Below, one piece after another: positions 8,516-17,036 of a stretch of 64,000 nucleotides of DNA (within the stretch, counting starts at the first letter, position 1; each line of letters opens with the position of its first letter). A program made the translations under genes and the position numbers. The stretch spans positions 27,384-91,383 of the forward strand of contig CAZMYW010000011.1 in NCBI GenBank assembly GCA_964570625.1, given 5' to 3'. The notes under the pieces are model-generated. The model saw only the letters and a program-made list of their open reading frames with translations. It did no database searches and had not been told where the DNA came from. This DNA is from JBFLXB01 sp964570625 (GTDB lineage: Bacteria; Nitrospirota; Nitrospiria; 2-01-FULL-66-17).

Positions 8516-8962
8516 GTGAACACCATCACCAATGAACGTGGCGTCGCTCTGGTTCTCTCGCTCTGGATGTTGGTCATCCTCGGCCTGTTGGGCACAATGC
8601 TCTTGGCGGCGACCAACGTGGAGATCCGGCTGGCGGCCAACGATCGGCACGCTCAGACCGCGCTCTATACGGCTGATTCCGCCATCCAGTACGGGAGATC
8701 GGATCCCGCAATCTACACCACGATCGGGACGGGAACCGGCGGCTCTCCGGCCGGGACCGTCAACACGGCCTCGCTCACGATCGGCGCTCACACGGCGGAA
8801 AACGTCAACGTGACGTATCTCACGGTCGCGCCCCCGCCGTTGGGGTCGGGGCTGCCGGCGACGTACCAGGCGCAATACTTTTCGGTGCAGGCAACCGGGG
8901 TCGGACCGAACAACTCTCGGGTTCTGGTCGAATCGCAAATTGGGCGAATTATTCCACAGTAG
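8516..8962 (+). CDS. pilX: PilX-like minor pilin (second set)
   Basis: Protein of 148 residues with N-terminus NERGVALVLSLWMLVILGLLG, the Leu-rich helix of the PilX N-terminal family, followed by AANDRHAQTALYTADSAIQYG, equivalent to the AEAGI region. GTG 8516 is preceded by GGAGG. Unlike the PilX-like protein of the first set it has normal length. PilX proteins modulate pilus retraction and work with PilV, PilW and PilY1. Confidence 0.8.
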   Translation: MNTITNERGVALVLSLWMLVILGLLGTMLLAATNVEIRLAANDRHAQTALYTADSAIQYGRSDPAIYTTIGTGTGGSPAGTVNTASLTIGAHTAENVNVTYLTVAPPPLGSGLPATYQAQYFSVQATGVGPNNSRVLVESQIGRIIPQ

Positions 8963-8972
8963 GAGTGATGCC

Positions 8973-9431
8973 ATGAACATGAATAGGCCATTGAGCAGCA
9001 ATCGTTGGGGTTTCCGAATCGCGCTGGGCATCGTCTGCGGGGCGGCTGTGATGGCGCTGTCACCCACGCGCGCGCAGGCCGCCGATCTCGTTCCTGAGGG
9101 ATCAGCAGTGACCACGGAGACGATGCTGGTCGGCCCCACGGTGGTCCGGGTCGGGTCGTACGATCCGGCGGAAGTTTACAAGGGGTCTCACGAGACCCAA
9201 CACGTGTACAAGGTCGTCCTGGGTCAGCAGATGTGGAAGCCCAACCGCCGCCCCGCGATGCTTCGCGAAGTCTCATGCCGGGATGCGAGGCGCGCACTGG
9301 AACAGCAGGGCGTGTGGACCGGCCGGCTGGGTAACGATGGGTCCTGCAAAGGCGGAGATGAGACCCAGTGGGCGACTGGCAACTACTTGAATTTTCAGGC
9401 AGGACCGCAGGCGACCGACGCGGATCTGTAA
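8973..9431 (+). CDS. Secreted protein carrying a PilY1-like GNYLNF module
   Basis: Protein of 152 residues with a signal peptide ending near ARAQAADL. The C-terminal half reads SC-x7-L-x3-GVWTGRL, then DGSC and ATGNYLNF. The same order of residues (SC, L, GQW, DGSC, ALGNWVNW) occurs in PilY1 encoded just downstream, at its residues 129-175. ATG 8973 has the AGGAG site at 8961; an ATG at 8968 is out of frame. No other family is recognised. It may be a partial duplicate of the PilY1 N-terminal region that is now a separate secreted partner. Confidence 0.6.
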   Translation: MNMNRPLSSNRWGFRIALGIVCGAAVMALSPTRAQAADLVPEGSAVTTETMLVGPTVVRVGSYDPAEVYKGSHETQHVYKVVLGQQMWKPNRRPAMLREVSCRDARRALEQQGVWTGRLGNDGSCKGGDETQWATGNYLNFQAGPQATDADL

Positions 9432-9468
9432 GCCGCGCGGCATGTGCTGGAGAGAGAGGGAGGTTGAT

Positions 9469-12400
9469 ATGAATACCGTGCTAAGAGTGCTCATCGTAGG
9501 CGTCGCGATGGCGTTGGCTCCATCCCTGGTCGATGCCGCCCCAGACTTTTATGTGGGGGATACCGCGATTTACGGGGGCGTTCCCTCCGATCTCCAGCCC
9601 AATGTGCTGATCATTCTGGACAACTCTGGGAGCATGACCGACGACGTCCCCGGAGCCGCCTATGCCAGCGCGACTACGTACACCCAAACCAACAACTGCA
9701 CCATTACCACCCCGGGCGGTGGACGTAGAGGCGGTGGGTCCACGACTACGACGGTCGCGTGCGAGACCAACAAAGTCTATGTGCGACGGTGTTCAGGCGG
9801 GGGAACTTGTAAGTGGGAGCAACACATCAACGATGTGGCCACCGTAACCACGTCATGTCCAGCCGGGACCAATCCTTACAACAGCCTGACAACGACGGGG
9901 CAATGGAACAGCAACACCAGAGAACTCAACACCGACGGGTCGTGCGGCGCCAGCTCCAGCGGATTGTATGCACTGGGGAACTGGGTCAACTGGAACAACA
10001 CTACTGGAGTTGCTTCACCGAAAATGGAAGTCGCCAGTCGTGTGGTCCGCAATTTGATCCAAAGCACCACGGGTGTCAAATTCGGGATGCTGAACTTCAA
10101 GCCTGATGGGTTAAACGAGGGTGGCAACTTCTGGACGTACGGCGGGTATACCACGACCATCAAGGATATGGACGCGATCTACAGCGGAACCACGACCAAC
10201 CGCGAGAAACTGATTGATGCGGTTTCAGACGTGGAGGATGACGTCCTGAACGACTCCAATGGTACGGCCACGCCGTTGGCGGAAACCTTGTTTGAAGCCA
10301 TGCGCTATTTCAGCGGCGGCGCGAGCGCGTTTAACAGCGGGACGTACACCTCACCGATCGAGGCCGCGTGCCAGCAGAACTATATCGTGTTCGTGACGGA
10401 TGGGATGTCAACTCGCGATCGTAACACGGTGCTCGAGACCATTTGTTCGAGCGGAGACTGCAACGGCGACGGAATCGAACCGACCAACGATACGGGCATC
10501 TATGGTACTGGATCGGATTTCTTGGACGACGTGGCCAAATACACGTATGACAATGATCTATCTACGGCATTCACCGGGACTCAGAACGTCAAGACGTTCA
10601 CCGTGGGCTTCGGTGACGTTGGCGCTAACGCGCTGGCGGTGGACCTCCTTCAGCGCGCCGGAGACCTCGGAGGCGGCGAAGCGTTTCTGTCCAGTGACGA
10701 GCAAGAACTCGCCGCTGCGCTCACGCAGATCCTGGCCTCGATCTTTGAAACCAATTCCTCGTTCGTAGCGCCGGTGGTGCCGGTCAGCCCGGAAAACCGG
10801 ACCTTCAGCGGCGGCCGGGTGTACCTCGGGTTTTTCAAACCAAAGGGAGGCGAGGCCTTCTGGCTCGGGAATCTCAAGAAGTATGGGGTGGACGACGACG
10901 GGGCCGTGGTCGACAAGAACGGCGTGGTGGCCACATACATCGATAACGACGATGACGGCATCGACGACTTCACCGGCGACACCCTGGCGACCGGCGCGAG
11001 CAACGGGGCCTTCCGCAGCACCGCGATCTCCCATTGGACCGCTACGGCAGACGCAGGCAATGTGGACAGCGGCGGGGTCGGCAAGGTGCTGTTGGATCGA
11101 GATTTCTCGACCACGCCCCGGAAACTTTATACCTATACCGGGACCAGCACGACACTGACCGACGCATCGAACGCGTTTACGACCGGCAATGCCGCGGTGA
11201 CCACCGCGTTGTTGGGGGTTTCCACGGCAGCGGATCGCACGAACCTGATTAATTACGTACATGGACTGGATGCGTACGACGATGACGGTGATACCAACAC
11301 CACGGAAAAACGGGAGTGGATTCTGGGCGACATCCTGCACTCCAAACCCCTGGTCGTGGGCTACGCTACGTACGCCTTTTCAACGGCCAATGAAGCGAAC
11401 TGCAGCATGAACAAGACCTTGGTCTATGCAGGCGCCAACGACGGCATGCTGCACGCGTTCCGAGATTGTGATGGCAGCGAAGCCTGGACGTTCATTCCCC
11501 AGGATGTCTTGCCGAATCTCCAGTACCTGTCGGGAGCGACCCATACGTACTTCGTGGATGGGTCGCCCACCGTGTACCGCTACGACGCGGACAATGACGG
11601 CAACATCGAGCCGGCCGGTGGCGACAAAGTCATCTTGCTCATCGGCCAGCGGCGCGGGGGTGGGTATTACTACGCGCTCGACGTGTCGGATCCTGATGTT
11701 CCAACGTATTTTTGGCGGCTCGGGGCCACGACCAGTCCATCCGGCACCAATACGGACTACTCTGAGATGGGCCAGACCTGGTCGGATATCGACCTGGCCA
11801 AGATCAAGGTCGGGTCGTACGCCAAACAGGTGGCCATCATTGGAGCTGGGTACGACAACTTCAACGAAGACGGGCGGTTCGGCTCGACCACCAGCTACCC
11901 TGGCGTGGCGCCTAGCAGCACGGGTTCCGGGAACGTCACGAGCACAGCTGCCGGGTCCGCGGTGAGCCCCAAGGGACGTGGGGTGTATGTCATCGAGATT
12001 GCGACTGTCTCCGACGCAAGTGGGAACCCCACCGCGCCCAGTTTCACCAACAGCGGGTGGAAGGTCTGGGGTTATCGGTACGCAGACAACAGCAATCTGC
12101 GGTACTCGATCCCCAGCGCGGTAGCGGCCGTAGATACGAACTACAATGGATACATCGACCGGTTCTACGTGGGGGATGCGGGCGGCAGAATGTGGGCTTT
12201 TGACATCGGGAGCACTTCCACGGCGAGTTGGACGGCCAGGTGGATCTTTTCAGCCTTCGACGTGAATACCCCGGCGGGTAACCGGGGCCGGAAGATCTTT
12301 TATCCGCCATCCGTCGTGTTCGAAGTCGGGTACTCGAACCTGGCCTTCGGGACCGGCGACCGGGAACACCCGCTGAACACTGCGGTGGTGGATCGCTTGT

Positions 12401-12972
12401 ACTCGCTGAAGGACAAGGGGCAAACCACCGTCATCCGGGAGACCAATACCGACGAGTTGGTAGACGTCACGGACGATCTGCTCCAGGAAAGCGCAGATCA
12501 AACGGTGGTCGACAACTTGCTCGACGACCTGAACGACCAATACGGCTGGTACATTCGGCTGGAGAATACAGGCGAGAAGGTACTGGCTCCGCCGCTGACG
12601 TTTTTCTTCAGCTACTACACCACCTACTCGCCCGACTCCAGCGGAAGCGACCCGTGCGATATCAACGTGCTGGGCACCGGGCGGTTGTACGTCGTCAACT
12701 ACAAGAACGGTAATTCGGTCTACAACTACGACAGCGACAACGATGTTCTCGTGGGAACGACCGTGGCGAACGATGATGGCAGTGCGACCGCTTTCTACGG
12801 GAAGGATGATCGCGTCCAAACACTGGGGTCAGGCATTCCGTCCGGGGTGGTGCCGATCATCCCGCCGGATGGCGAAGTGCAGTTACTGGTCGGCGTCGGA
12901 GGCGGGTTACCGCAACCGCCTCCGCCGGATAAAGACATCTCGATTCCATTGTACTGGCGACGAGTGTTCTGA
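9469..12972 (+). CDS. pilY1: PilY1 tip adhesin/assembly factor
   Basis: Protein of 1167 residues. A signal peptide (cleavage near VDAAPDF) is followed by a von Willebrand A domain whose MIDAS motif is D51-N-S-G-S55. An insertion at about 67-180 contains six Cys and the GNWVNW motif. The vWA fold resumes with KFGMLNF and QNYIVFVTDGMS. The C-terminal half is the PilY1 beta-propeller, marked by LVYAGANDGMLHAF, and holds Asp-rich calcium-type loops (DADNDGNIEPAG, DTNYNGYIDRF). PilY1 sits at the pilus tip, promotes extension and can bind surfaces. ATG 9469 has the GGGAGG site; it is the only PilY1 for two minor-pilin sets in the window. Confidence 0.92.
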   Translation: MNTVLRVLIVGVAMALAPSLVDAAPDFYVGDTAIYGGVPSDLQPNVLIILDNSGSMTDDVPGAAYASATTYTQTNNCTITTPGGGRRGGGSTTTTVACETNKVYVRRCSGGGTCKWEQHINDVATVTTSCPAGTNPYNSLTTTGQWNSNTRELNTDGSCGASSSGLYALGNWVNWNNTTGVASPKMEVASRVVRNLIQSTTGVKFGMLNFKPDGLNEGGNFWTYGGYTTTIKDMDAIYSGTTTNREKLIDAVSDVEDDVLNDSNGTATPLAETLFEAMRYFSGGASAFNSGTYTSPIEAACQQNYIVFVTDGMSTRDRNTVLETICSSGDCNGDGIEPTNDTGIYGTGSDFLDDVAKYTYDNDLSTAFTGTQNVKTFTVGFGDVGANALAVDLLQRAGDLGGGEAFLSSDEQELAAALTQILASIFETNSSFVAPVVPVSPENRTFSGGRVYLGFFKPKGGEAFWLGNLKKYGVDDDGAVVDKNGVVATYIDNDDDGIDDFTGDTLATGASNGAFRSTAISHWTATADAGNVDSGGVGKVLLDRDFSTTPRKLYTYTGTSTTLTDASNAFTTGNAAVTTALLGVSTAADRTNLINYVHGLDAYDDDGDTNTTEKREWILGDILHSKPLVVGYATYAFSTANEANCSMNKTLVYAGANDGMLHAFRDCDGSEAWTFIPQDVLPNLQYLSGATHTYFVDGSPTVYRYDADNDGNIEPAGGDKVILLIGQRRGGGYYYALDVSDPDVPTYFWRLGATTSPSGTNTDYSEMGQTWSDIDLAKIKVGSYAKQVAIIGAGYDNFNEDGRFGSTTSYPGVAPSSTGSGNVTSTAAGSAVSPKGRGVYVIEIATVSDASGNPTAPSFTNSGWKVWGYRYADNSNLRYSIPSAVAAVDTNYNGYIDRFYVGDAGGRMWAFDIGSTSTASWTARWIFSAFDVNTPAGNRGRKIFYPPSVVFEVGYSNLAFGTGDREHPLNTAVVDRLYSLKDKGQTTVIRETNTDELVDVTDDLLQESADQTVVDNLLDDLNDQYGWYIRLENTGEKVLAPPLTFFFSYYTTYSPDSSGSDPCDINVLGTGRLYVVNYKNGNSVYNYDSDNDVLVGTTVANDDGSATAFYGKDDRVQTLGSGIPSGVVPIIPPDGEVQLLVGVGGGLPQPPPPDKDISIPLYWRRVF

Positions 12973-12979
12973 TCCTGTG

Positions 12980-14008
12980 ATGACGAACGTGGATACCAGC
13001 CGGTCCCAGGGGTCGAAACCCCTGGGACCGGAGCCATGGCGGCCCGGCCAAGTGGGTGGTCGTACCGTAACCGGGTGGTCTCGCCATGCAGTATGGGCGG
13101 GAGTGCTGATTGCGGGACAACTCGTGGCGTGCGAACGGCCGACAGGGACCGCATCCGTTGAACAGCAGCCCAAAGACCGGGTGGTTGCTCAGCGAGTGGT
13201 TCAGCGAGCGAACGCGAGCGAGCCGTTGACGGTGGTCATCAAGCCCGAACCCGCCACGGCGGACGCGGATCTGACGGCAGTAGTGAATGATGCCGCGGTT
13301 ACCTACATGTGGTCGGTCAACGGGTTTCCGGTCGAGGGGGCTTCAAGCAGGGTGTTGCCGAAGACCCTGTTCCGGCGCTCCGACACGGTCGCGGTCGAAA
13401 TCACGCTCAATGAACAGAGCGCACGAGCGAAAGCGATAATTCACAATACTCAGCCCCGTGCGATGGAAGTTTCCCTTGATCGGCCGCTGGACTTGCTGCG
13501 GGCGGGGGTGGATCTCACGGCGGTTCCCAAGGGTGCTGATCCGGATGGTGATGATATCACGTGGGAATATCAGTGGATTCGAAACGATGATGAGATGCCC
13601 GGCGAGACGTCGGCGCTCCTGCGAGGCGATCGGTATCGGCGTGGCGATCATATCACCGTTCGGGTCACGCCGTCGGATGCTATTGATCGGGGCGAGCCCT
13701 ACACCCCAGCAGCGGTCACAGTTCCGAACGCCGCGCCTGCGTTCGTGAGCCGTCCACCGGGGCTCAAAGCCAGTCCCGAATACCTCTATCAAGTCCAGGC
13801 CGCTGACCCCGACGGGGACCAGATTCAATACCGGTTGGTCAAAGCGCCGGGGGGCATGATCGTGGACGCCGCGACCGGATCGATTCGTTGGCCGCTGAAA
13901 GGGATGACACCGGGACGACACGCTGTAGAAATCGAAATCAACGATGGGCAGGGGGCCACGGCATCGCAGCCGTTCGAGCTGGAACTTGCCCCGCCGGAGG
14001 GATCATGA
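12980..14008 (+). CDS. Ig-like/cadherin-like lipoprotein of the pilus operon
   Basis: Protein of 342 residues. After a long N-terminal stretch a hydrophobic segment ends in the lipobox LVAC (AGVLIAGQLVACERP), suggesting a lipidated envelope protein. Repeated beta-sandwich-like segments follow (PDGDDITWEYQW, DPDGDQIQYRLVKAPGG), the last one resembling putative-Ig domains with DATGSIRW and HAVEIEINDGQGA. It lies 7 bp after pilY1 and overlaps the next pilin gene by ATGA. It could anchor or scaffold the pilus machine; the exact role is unknown. Confidence 0.6.
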   Translation: MTNVDTSRSQGSKPLGPEPWRPGQVGGRTVTGWSRHAVWAGVLIAGQLVACERPTGTASVEQQPKDRVVAQRVVQRANASEPLTVVIKPEPATADADLTAVVNDAAVTYMWSVNGFPVEGASSRVLPKTLFRRSDTVAVEITLNEQSARAKAIIHNTQPRAMEVSLDRPLDLLRAGVDLTAVPKGADPDGDDITWEYQWIRNDDEMPGETSALLRGDRYRRGDHITVRVTPSDAIDRGEPYTPAAVTVPNAAPAFVSRPPGLKASPEYLYQVQAADPDGDQIQYRLVKAPGGMIVDAATGSIRWPLKGMTPGRHAVEIEINDGQGATASQPFELELAPPEGS

Positions 14009-14502
14009 AAGGGATCATGAAGACGGGAGAGCGCGGATTCACATTGATCGAACTATTCACCGTCGTGGCGCTGATCGGCATTATTTCAGCATTCGCCATC
14101 CCGAACTTCGTGCAGATGCGGCAGAACGCGCTGTATCGGCAGGAAGCGCGGTCGATCGGAGCCATGCTTCGTGAGGCGCGTGGGCGGACGATTTCGGTGA
14201 ACCGCGAACACCGGGTCGACCTCGACCTGACCGCAGGCTCGCATCGGTATCGGTTGGCGCAAGGCAACGCCAGTTCCGGCAGCACAACGTGGACCCCGGT
14301 GCCGGGCGGCTGGGTGAGCGCGCCTGACGGGGTGGAGTTGGCCCAGACCGGTTGCCCGGGGGCGAGCCCACTGTTCAACCTGGGATTCAACACCAACGGG
14401 TCGGCGGACGCGGGCTGCATTATCGACATACGCGATACCACGGCAACGGTGCGTTACCAAGTCACGATCACCCAGAACACCGGTCGCATGCGTATCCTAT
14501 AA
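14005..14502 (+). CDS. fimT: Minor pilin, FimT/GspH type (second set)
   Basis: Prepilin-like protein of 165 residues: leader MKGIMKTGERG^FTLIELFTVVALIGIISAFAIPNF with Glu5, then SIGAMLREARGRTISVNREHRVDLDL, which is the FimT/GspH domain pattern. The two Cys (QTGCPGASP, DAGCIIDI) probably pair. It closes the second minor-pilin operon and is more canonical than the FimT-like protein at 3767. Confidence 0.85.
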   Translation: MKGIMKTGERGFTLIELFTVVALIGIISAFAIPNFVQMRQNALYRQEARSIGAMLREARGRTISVNREHRVDLDLTAGSHRYRLAQGNASSGSTTWTPVPGGWVSAPDGVELAQTGCPGASPLFNLGFNTNGSADAGCIIDIRDTTATVRYQVTITQNTGRMRIL

Positions 14503-14525
14503 ATCCGATCAGATCGATCCCTTTC

Positions 14526-14588
14526 TCACGCGTGAAATCGCGAGACAGCAACGAGCGTCTTCACACGTGACTTGTGATTCCTCGCGAT
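14526..14588. repeat. Nested palindromes before phoH
   Basis: TCACGCGTGA at 14526-14535 is a perfect palindrome and TCACACGTGA at 14561-14570 is a near copy. Around them ATCGCGAG (14537-14544) is repeated inverted at 14581-14588. The second palindrome abuts the -35 box of the phoH promoter, so these may be operator half-sites. Confidence 0.45.
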
Positions 14589-14601
14589 CTACCGATATAA
14601 T
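14572..14601 (+). promoter_or_regulatory. Sigma-70-type promoter of phoH-ybeY-ftsY
   Basis: TTGTGA (14572-14577), 18 bp, then a perfect TATAAT (14596-14601). Transcription should begin near 14608, just before the AGGAG site at 14614 that serves GTG 14632. Confidence 0.65.
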
Positions 14602-14631
14602 TTCACCACACAGAGGAGTCGACGCGCGCGC

Positions 14632-15600
14632 GTGACCGTTCGTTTCAAACTGAAAGAGAACCTCGACGCAGCGGTGCTGTTCGGAACATTTGATCAGCAC
14701 CTGAAAGACATTGAGGATGCGTTCGGCGTCACGATTCGGGCGCGGGGCGACGAGGTTCGGATTGACGGCGAGGCGCCCGCGGCGCGCCGCGCGGAGCGCC
14801 TCTTGGCCGCCATGGCCGTGCGCTTGCGGGACCGTCCCGATCTCGACCCCGACGACATCACCGGCATGATCCGTTCGGCCCGGGGAAACCACGACAAGAA
14901 CTGGGACGCGGGTTCGAACGAGCCCGTGCTGCGCACCAAGAAGCGGCTCCTCAGTCCCAAATCTCCCCATCAACGCGAGTATCTGGAGGCGCTCAACGCC
15001 GCGGACATTCTGGTCGGCATCGGTCCCGCCGGCACGGGCAAGACCTATCTGGCGATGGGCATGGCGGTGGCGGCGCTCGCGGGACGCGAGGTCAAACGGA
15101 TCGTGTTGACGCGCCCCGCGGTCGAGGCCGGGGAAAAACTGGGATTTTTGCCTGGCGACATGTATGCCAAGGTCAATCCCTACCTGCGGCCGATGTACGA
15201 CGCGTTGTACGACATGATGGAAATGGACCACGCCAACCGTTTGCTCGAACGCGGGGAAATCGAGGTGGCGCCGCTCGCGTACATGCGAGGCCGTACCTTG
15301 AATGACGCGTTCATCATCTTGGACGAAGCGCAGAACGTCACCCCCGAACAGATGAAAATGTTTCTGACCCGCCTGGGGTTTCGCTCCAAAGCCGTCATCA
15401 CGGGAGACATCACGCAGGTGGATCTGCCGACCAACAGTCCGTCGGGCTTGATCGAGATCCAGTCCGTTGTCCGCGACATTCCCGGCATCAGTTTTGTGTA
15501 TTTCGACGAGAGCGACGTGGTGCGCCACCGCCTGGTCCAAGAGATCATCAAGGCCTACGAACGGTACGAGGGGAAGCGGGCGTCCCGTCGCAAGCGGTGA
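14632..15600 (+). CDS. ybeZ: PhoH-family ATPase (YbeZ)
   Basis: Cytoplasmic ATPase of 322 residues, the partner of YbeY in RNA metabolism. An N-terminal region (about 1-110, VRFKLKENLDAAVLFGTFDQ) precedes the PhoH domain, which has Walker A GPAGTGKTYLAMG, Walker B AFIILDEAQNVT and the TRLGFRSKAVITGD stretch. GTG 14632 is taken because the protein aligns from its first residues, although the AGGAG site is 13 bases away. The gene pair phoH-ybeY is conserved across bacteria. Confidence 0.92.
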   Translation: MTVRFKLKENLDAAVLFGTFDQHLKDIEDAFGVTIRARGDEVRIDGEAPAARRAERLLAAMAVRLRDRPDLDPDDITGMIRSARGNHDKNWDAGSNEPVLRTKKRLLSPKSPHQREYLEALNAADILVGIGPAGTGKTYLAMGMAVAALAGREVKRIVLTRPAVEAGEKLGFLPGDMYAKVNPYLRPMYDALYDMMEMDHANRLLERGEIEVAPLAYMRGRTLNDAFIILDEAQNVTPEQMKMFLTRLGFRSKAVITGDITQVDLPTNSPSGLIEIQSVVRDIPGISFVYFDESDVVRHRLVQEIIKAYERYEGKRASRRKR

Positions 15601-15631
15601 CGTTCGCCAGCCGCAGACCCTTCCGAGCGTC

Positions 15632-16078
15632 ATGATCCAGGTCGCAGTGTCCAACCGCCAGCGCGCGGTGAGGGTGAGCACCGCGCGCGTCAAACGAAAC
15701 GCGCGCCGGGTTCTGTTGGAAATGGGGTTTGTGAAAGCCGAACTCAGCCTCGCATTCGTGGACGACGGCGAGATGCGATTGCTGAATGCCACGTACCGGC
15801 GCGCAAACGAGGCTACCGACGTGTTGGCTTTTGCCATGGGTGAAGGCCGCTTCAGCAGTGTCAACCCGCATGTGTTGGGCGACGTGGTGATCTCGACCGA
15901 AACCGCGGCGTTTCAAGCCAAACAAGGCGGCCGGAATCTGTCCGAAGAACTGGACGTGCTGTTGGTACACGGCATTCTCCATCTGATCGGCTATGACCAC
16001 GAACGGTCGCCCTCGGAAGCGCGCGTCATGCGCGCCAAGGAGGAAAGCTTGCGCCGCCTGCTCGGGTCGCTGGGGTAA
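15632..16078 (+). CDS. ybeY: Endoribonuclease YbeY
   Basis: Zinc-dependent RNase of 148 residues involved in 16S rRNA maturation and ribosome quality control. The metal site is HGILHLIGYDH near residue 115, preceded by the family's YRRANEATDVLAFAM. ATG 15632 lies 31 bp after phoH; the open frame upstream lies inside phoH. Followed by ftsY after 3 bp. Confidence 0.95.
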   Translation: MIQVAVSNRQRAVRVSTARVKRNARRVLLEMGFVKAELSLAFVDDGEMRLLNATYRRANEATDVLAFAMGEGRFSSVNPHVLGDVVISTETAAFQAKQGGRNLSEELDVLLVHGILHLIGYDHERSPSEARVMRAKEESLRRLLGSLG

Positions 16079-16081
16079 TAC

Positions 16082-16987
16082 ATGTCGATGTGGGATCGGA
16101 TCGTCGCCGGCCTGGCCAAGAGTCGCCGCGCATTGGCCGAGGGATTTCACGGCGCGATAGGCGCGTCTCCTCGTGGCCAGGCCGTGTCGTTCGACGACTT
16201 GGAGGCCGCCATGATCCAGGCCGACATCGGCGTGCGCACGACCGGCCGTCTTTTGGCGGACCTCAAACGATCGGGTGAGGTCGACGAAAAAGCGGTTCGA
16301 CATCGTCTTCAGACGCTGATCGCCGCATCGCTTCAGTCTGGAATACACGGGCGGCCGCCTGAGGGCCGCCCGTTCGTGGTGATGGCCGTGGGCGTCAACG
16401 GCGTGGGAAAAACCACCACCGTCGCGAAGTTGGCGGCCCGCGCCCGAGGCGAGGGCCAGTCCGTGTTGCTTGCGGCATGCGATACGTTCCGGGCCGCCGC
16501 GATCGAACAACTAAGGATCTGGGGTGACCGGTTGGGCGTCGAGGTCATTCATCAGCAGCCGGGTTCGGACCCCGCGGCCGTGGCGTTCGATGCCGTAACC
16601 GCGGCCAAGGCCCGCGGGATCGACGTGGTCTTCATCGACAGTGCCGGACGGTTGCACACCAAACACTCCCTCATGGACGAGTTGGTCAAAATCAAACGGG
16701 TCATCGCCAAGGCTCACCCGGACGCGCCCCACGAGGTGTTGCTGGTACTCGATGCCACCGTCGGACAGAATGGCCTGTCCCAAGCACGCGCGTTTCACGC
16801 GGCGCTTGGCGTCACGGGGATTGTGGTCACCAAGGTGGATGGCACCCCGAAGGGCGGAATTGTCTTGGCAGTGGTCGACGAACTCGGCGTGCCGGTCAAG
16901 TGGCTGGGACTTGGTGAAACCGCGGATGCGCTCGTTCCCTTCGACGCCGACGCGTTCGCTGAAGGCTTGGTCGGGACAACCGCCTAA
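16082..16987 (+). CDS. ftsY: Signal recognition particle receptor FtsY
   Basis: SRP-GTPase of 301 residues that docks ribosome-SRP complexes at the membrane. The NG domain is complete: G1 GVNGVGKTTT, the DTFRAAAIEQL insertion-box motif, G3 DSAGRL and G4 TKVDGTPKGG. The acidic A domain of E. coli FtsY is absent, as in many phyla, so membrane contact must rely on the short N-terminal amphipathic helix. Last gene of the phoH operon. Confidence 0.95.
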   Translation: MSMWDRIVAGLAKSRRALAEGFHGAIGASPRGQAVSFDDLEAAMIQADIGVRTTGRLLADLKRSGEVDEKAVRHRLQTLIAASLQSGIHGRPPEGRPFVVMAVGVNGVGKTTTVAKLAARARGEGQSVLLAACDTFRAAAIEQLRIWGDRLGVEVIHQQPGSDPAAVAFDAVTAAKARGIDVVFIDSAGRLHTKHSLMDELVKIKRVIAKAHPDAPHEVLLVLDATVGQNGLSQARAFHAALGVTGIVVTKVDGTPKGGIVLAVVDELGVPVKWLGLGETADALVPFDADAFAEGLVGTTA

Positions 16988-17036
16988 TCTCGGACTGCAC
17001 GCCGATCGACGGTCGGTGATGATCAGGGTCAGGATC

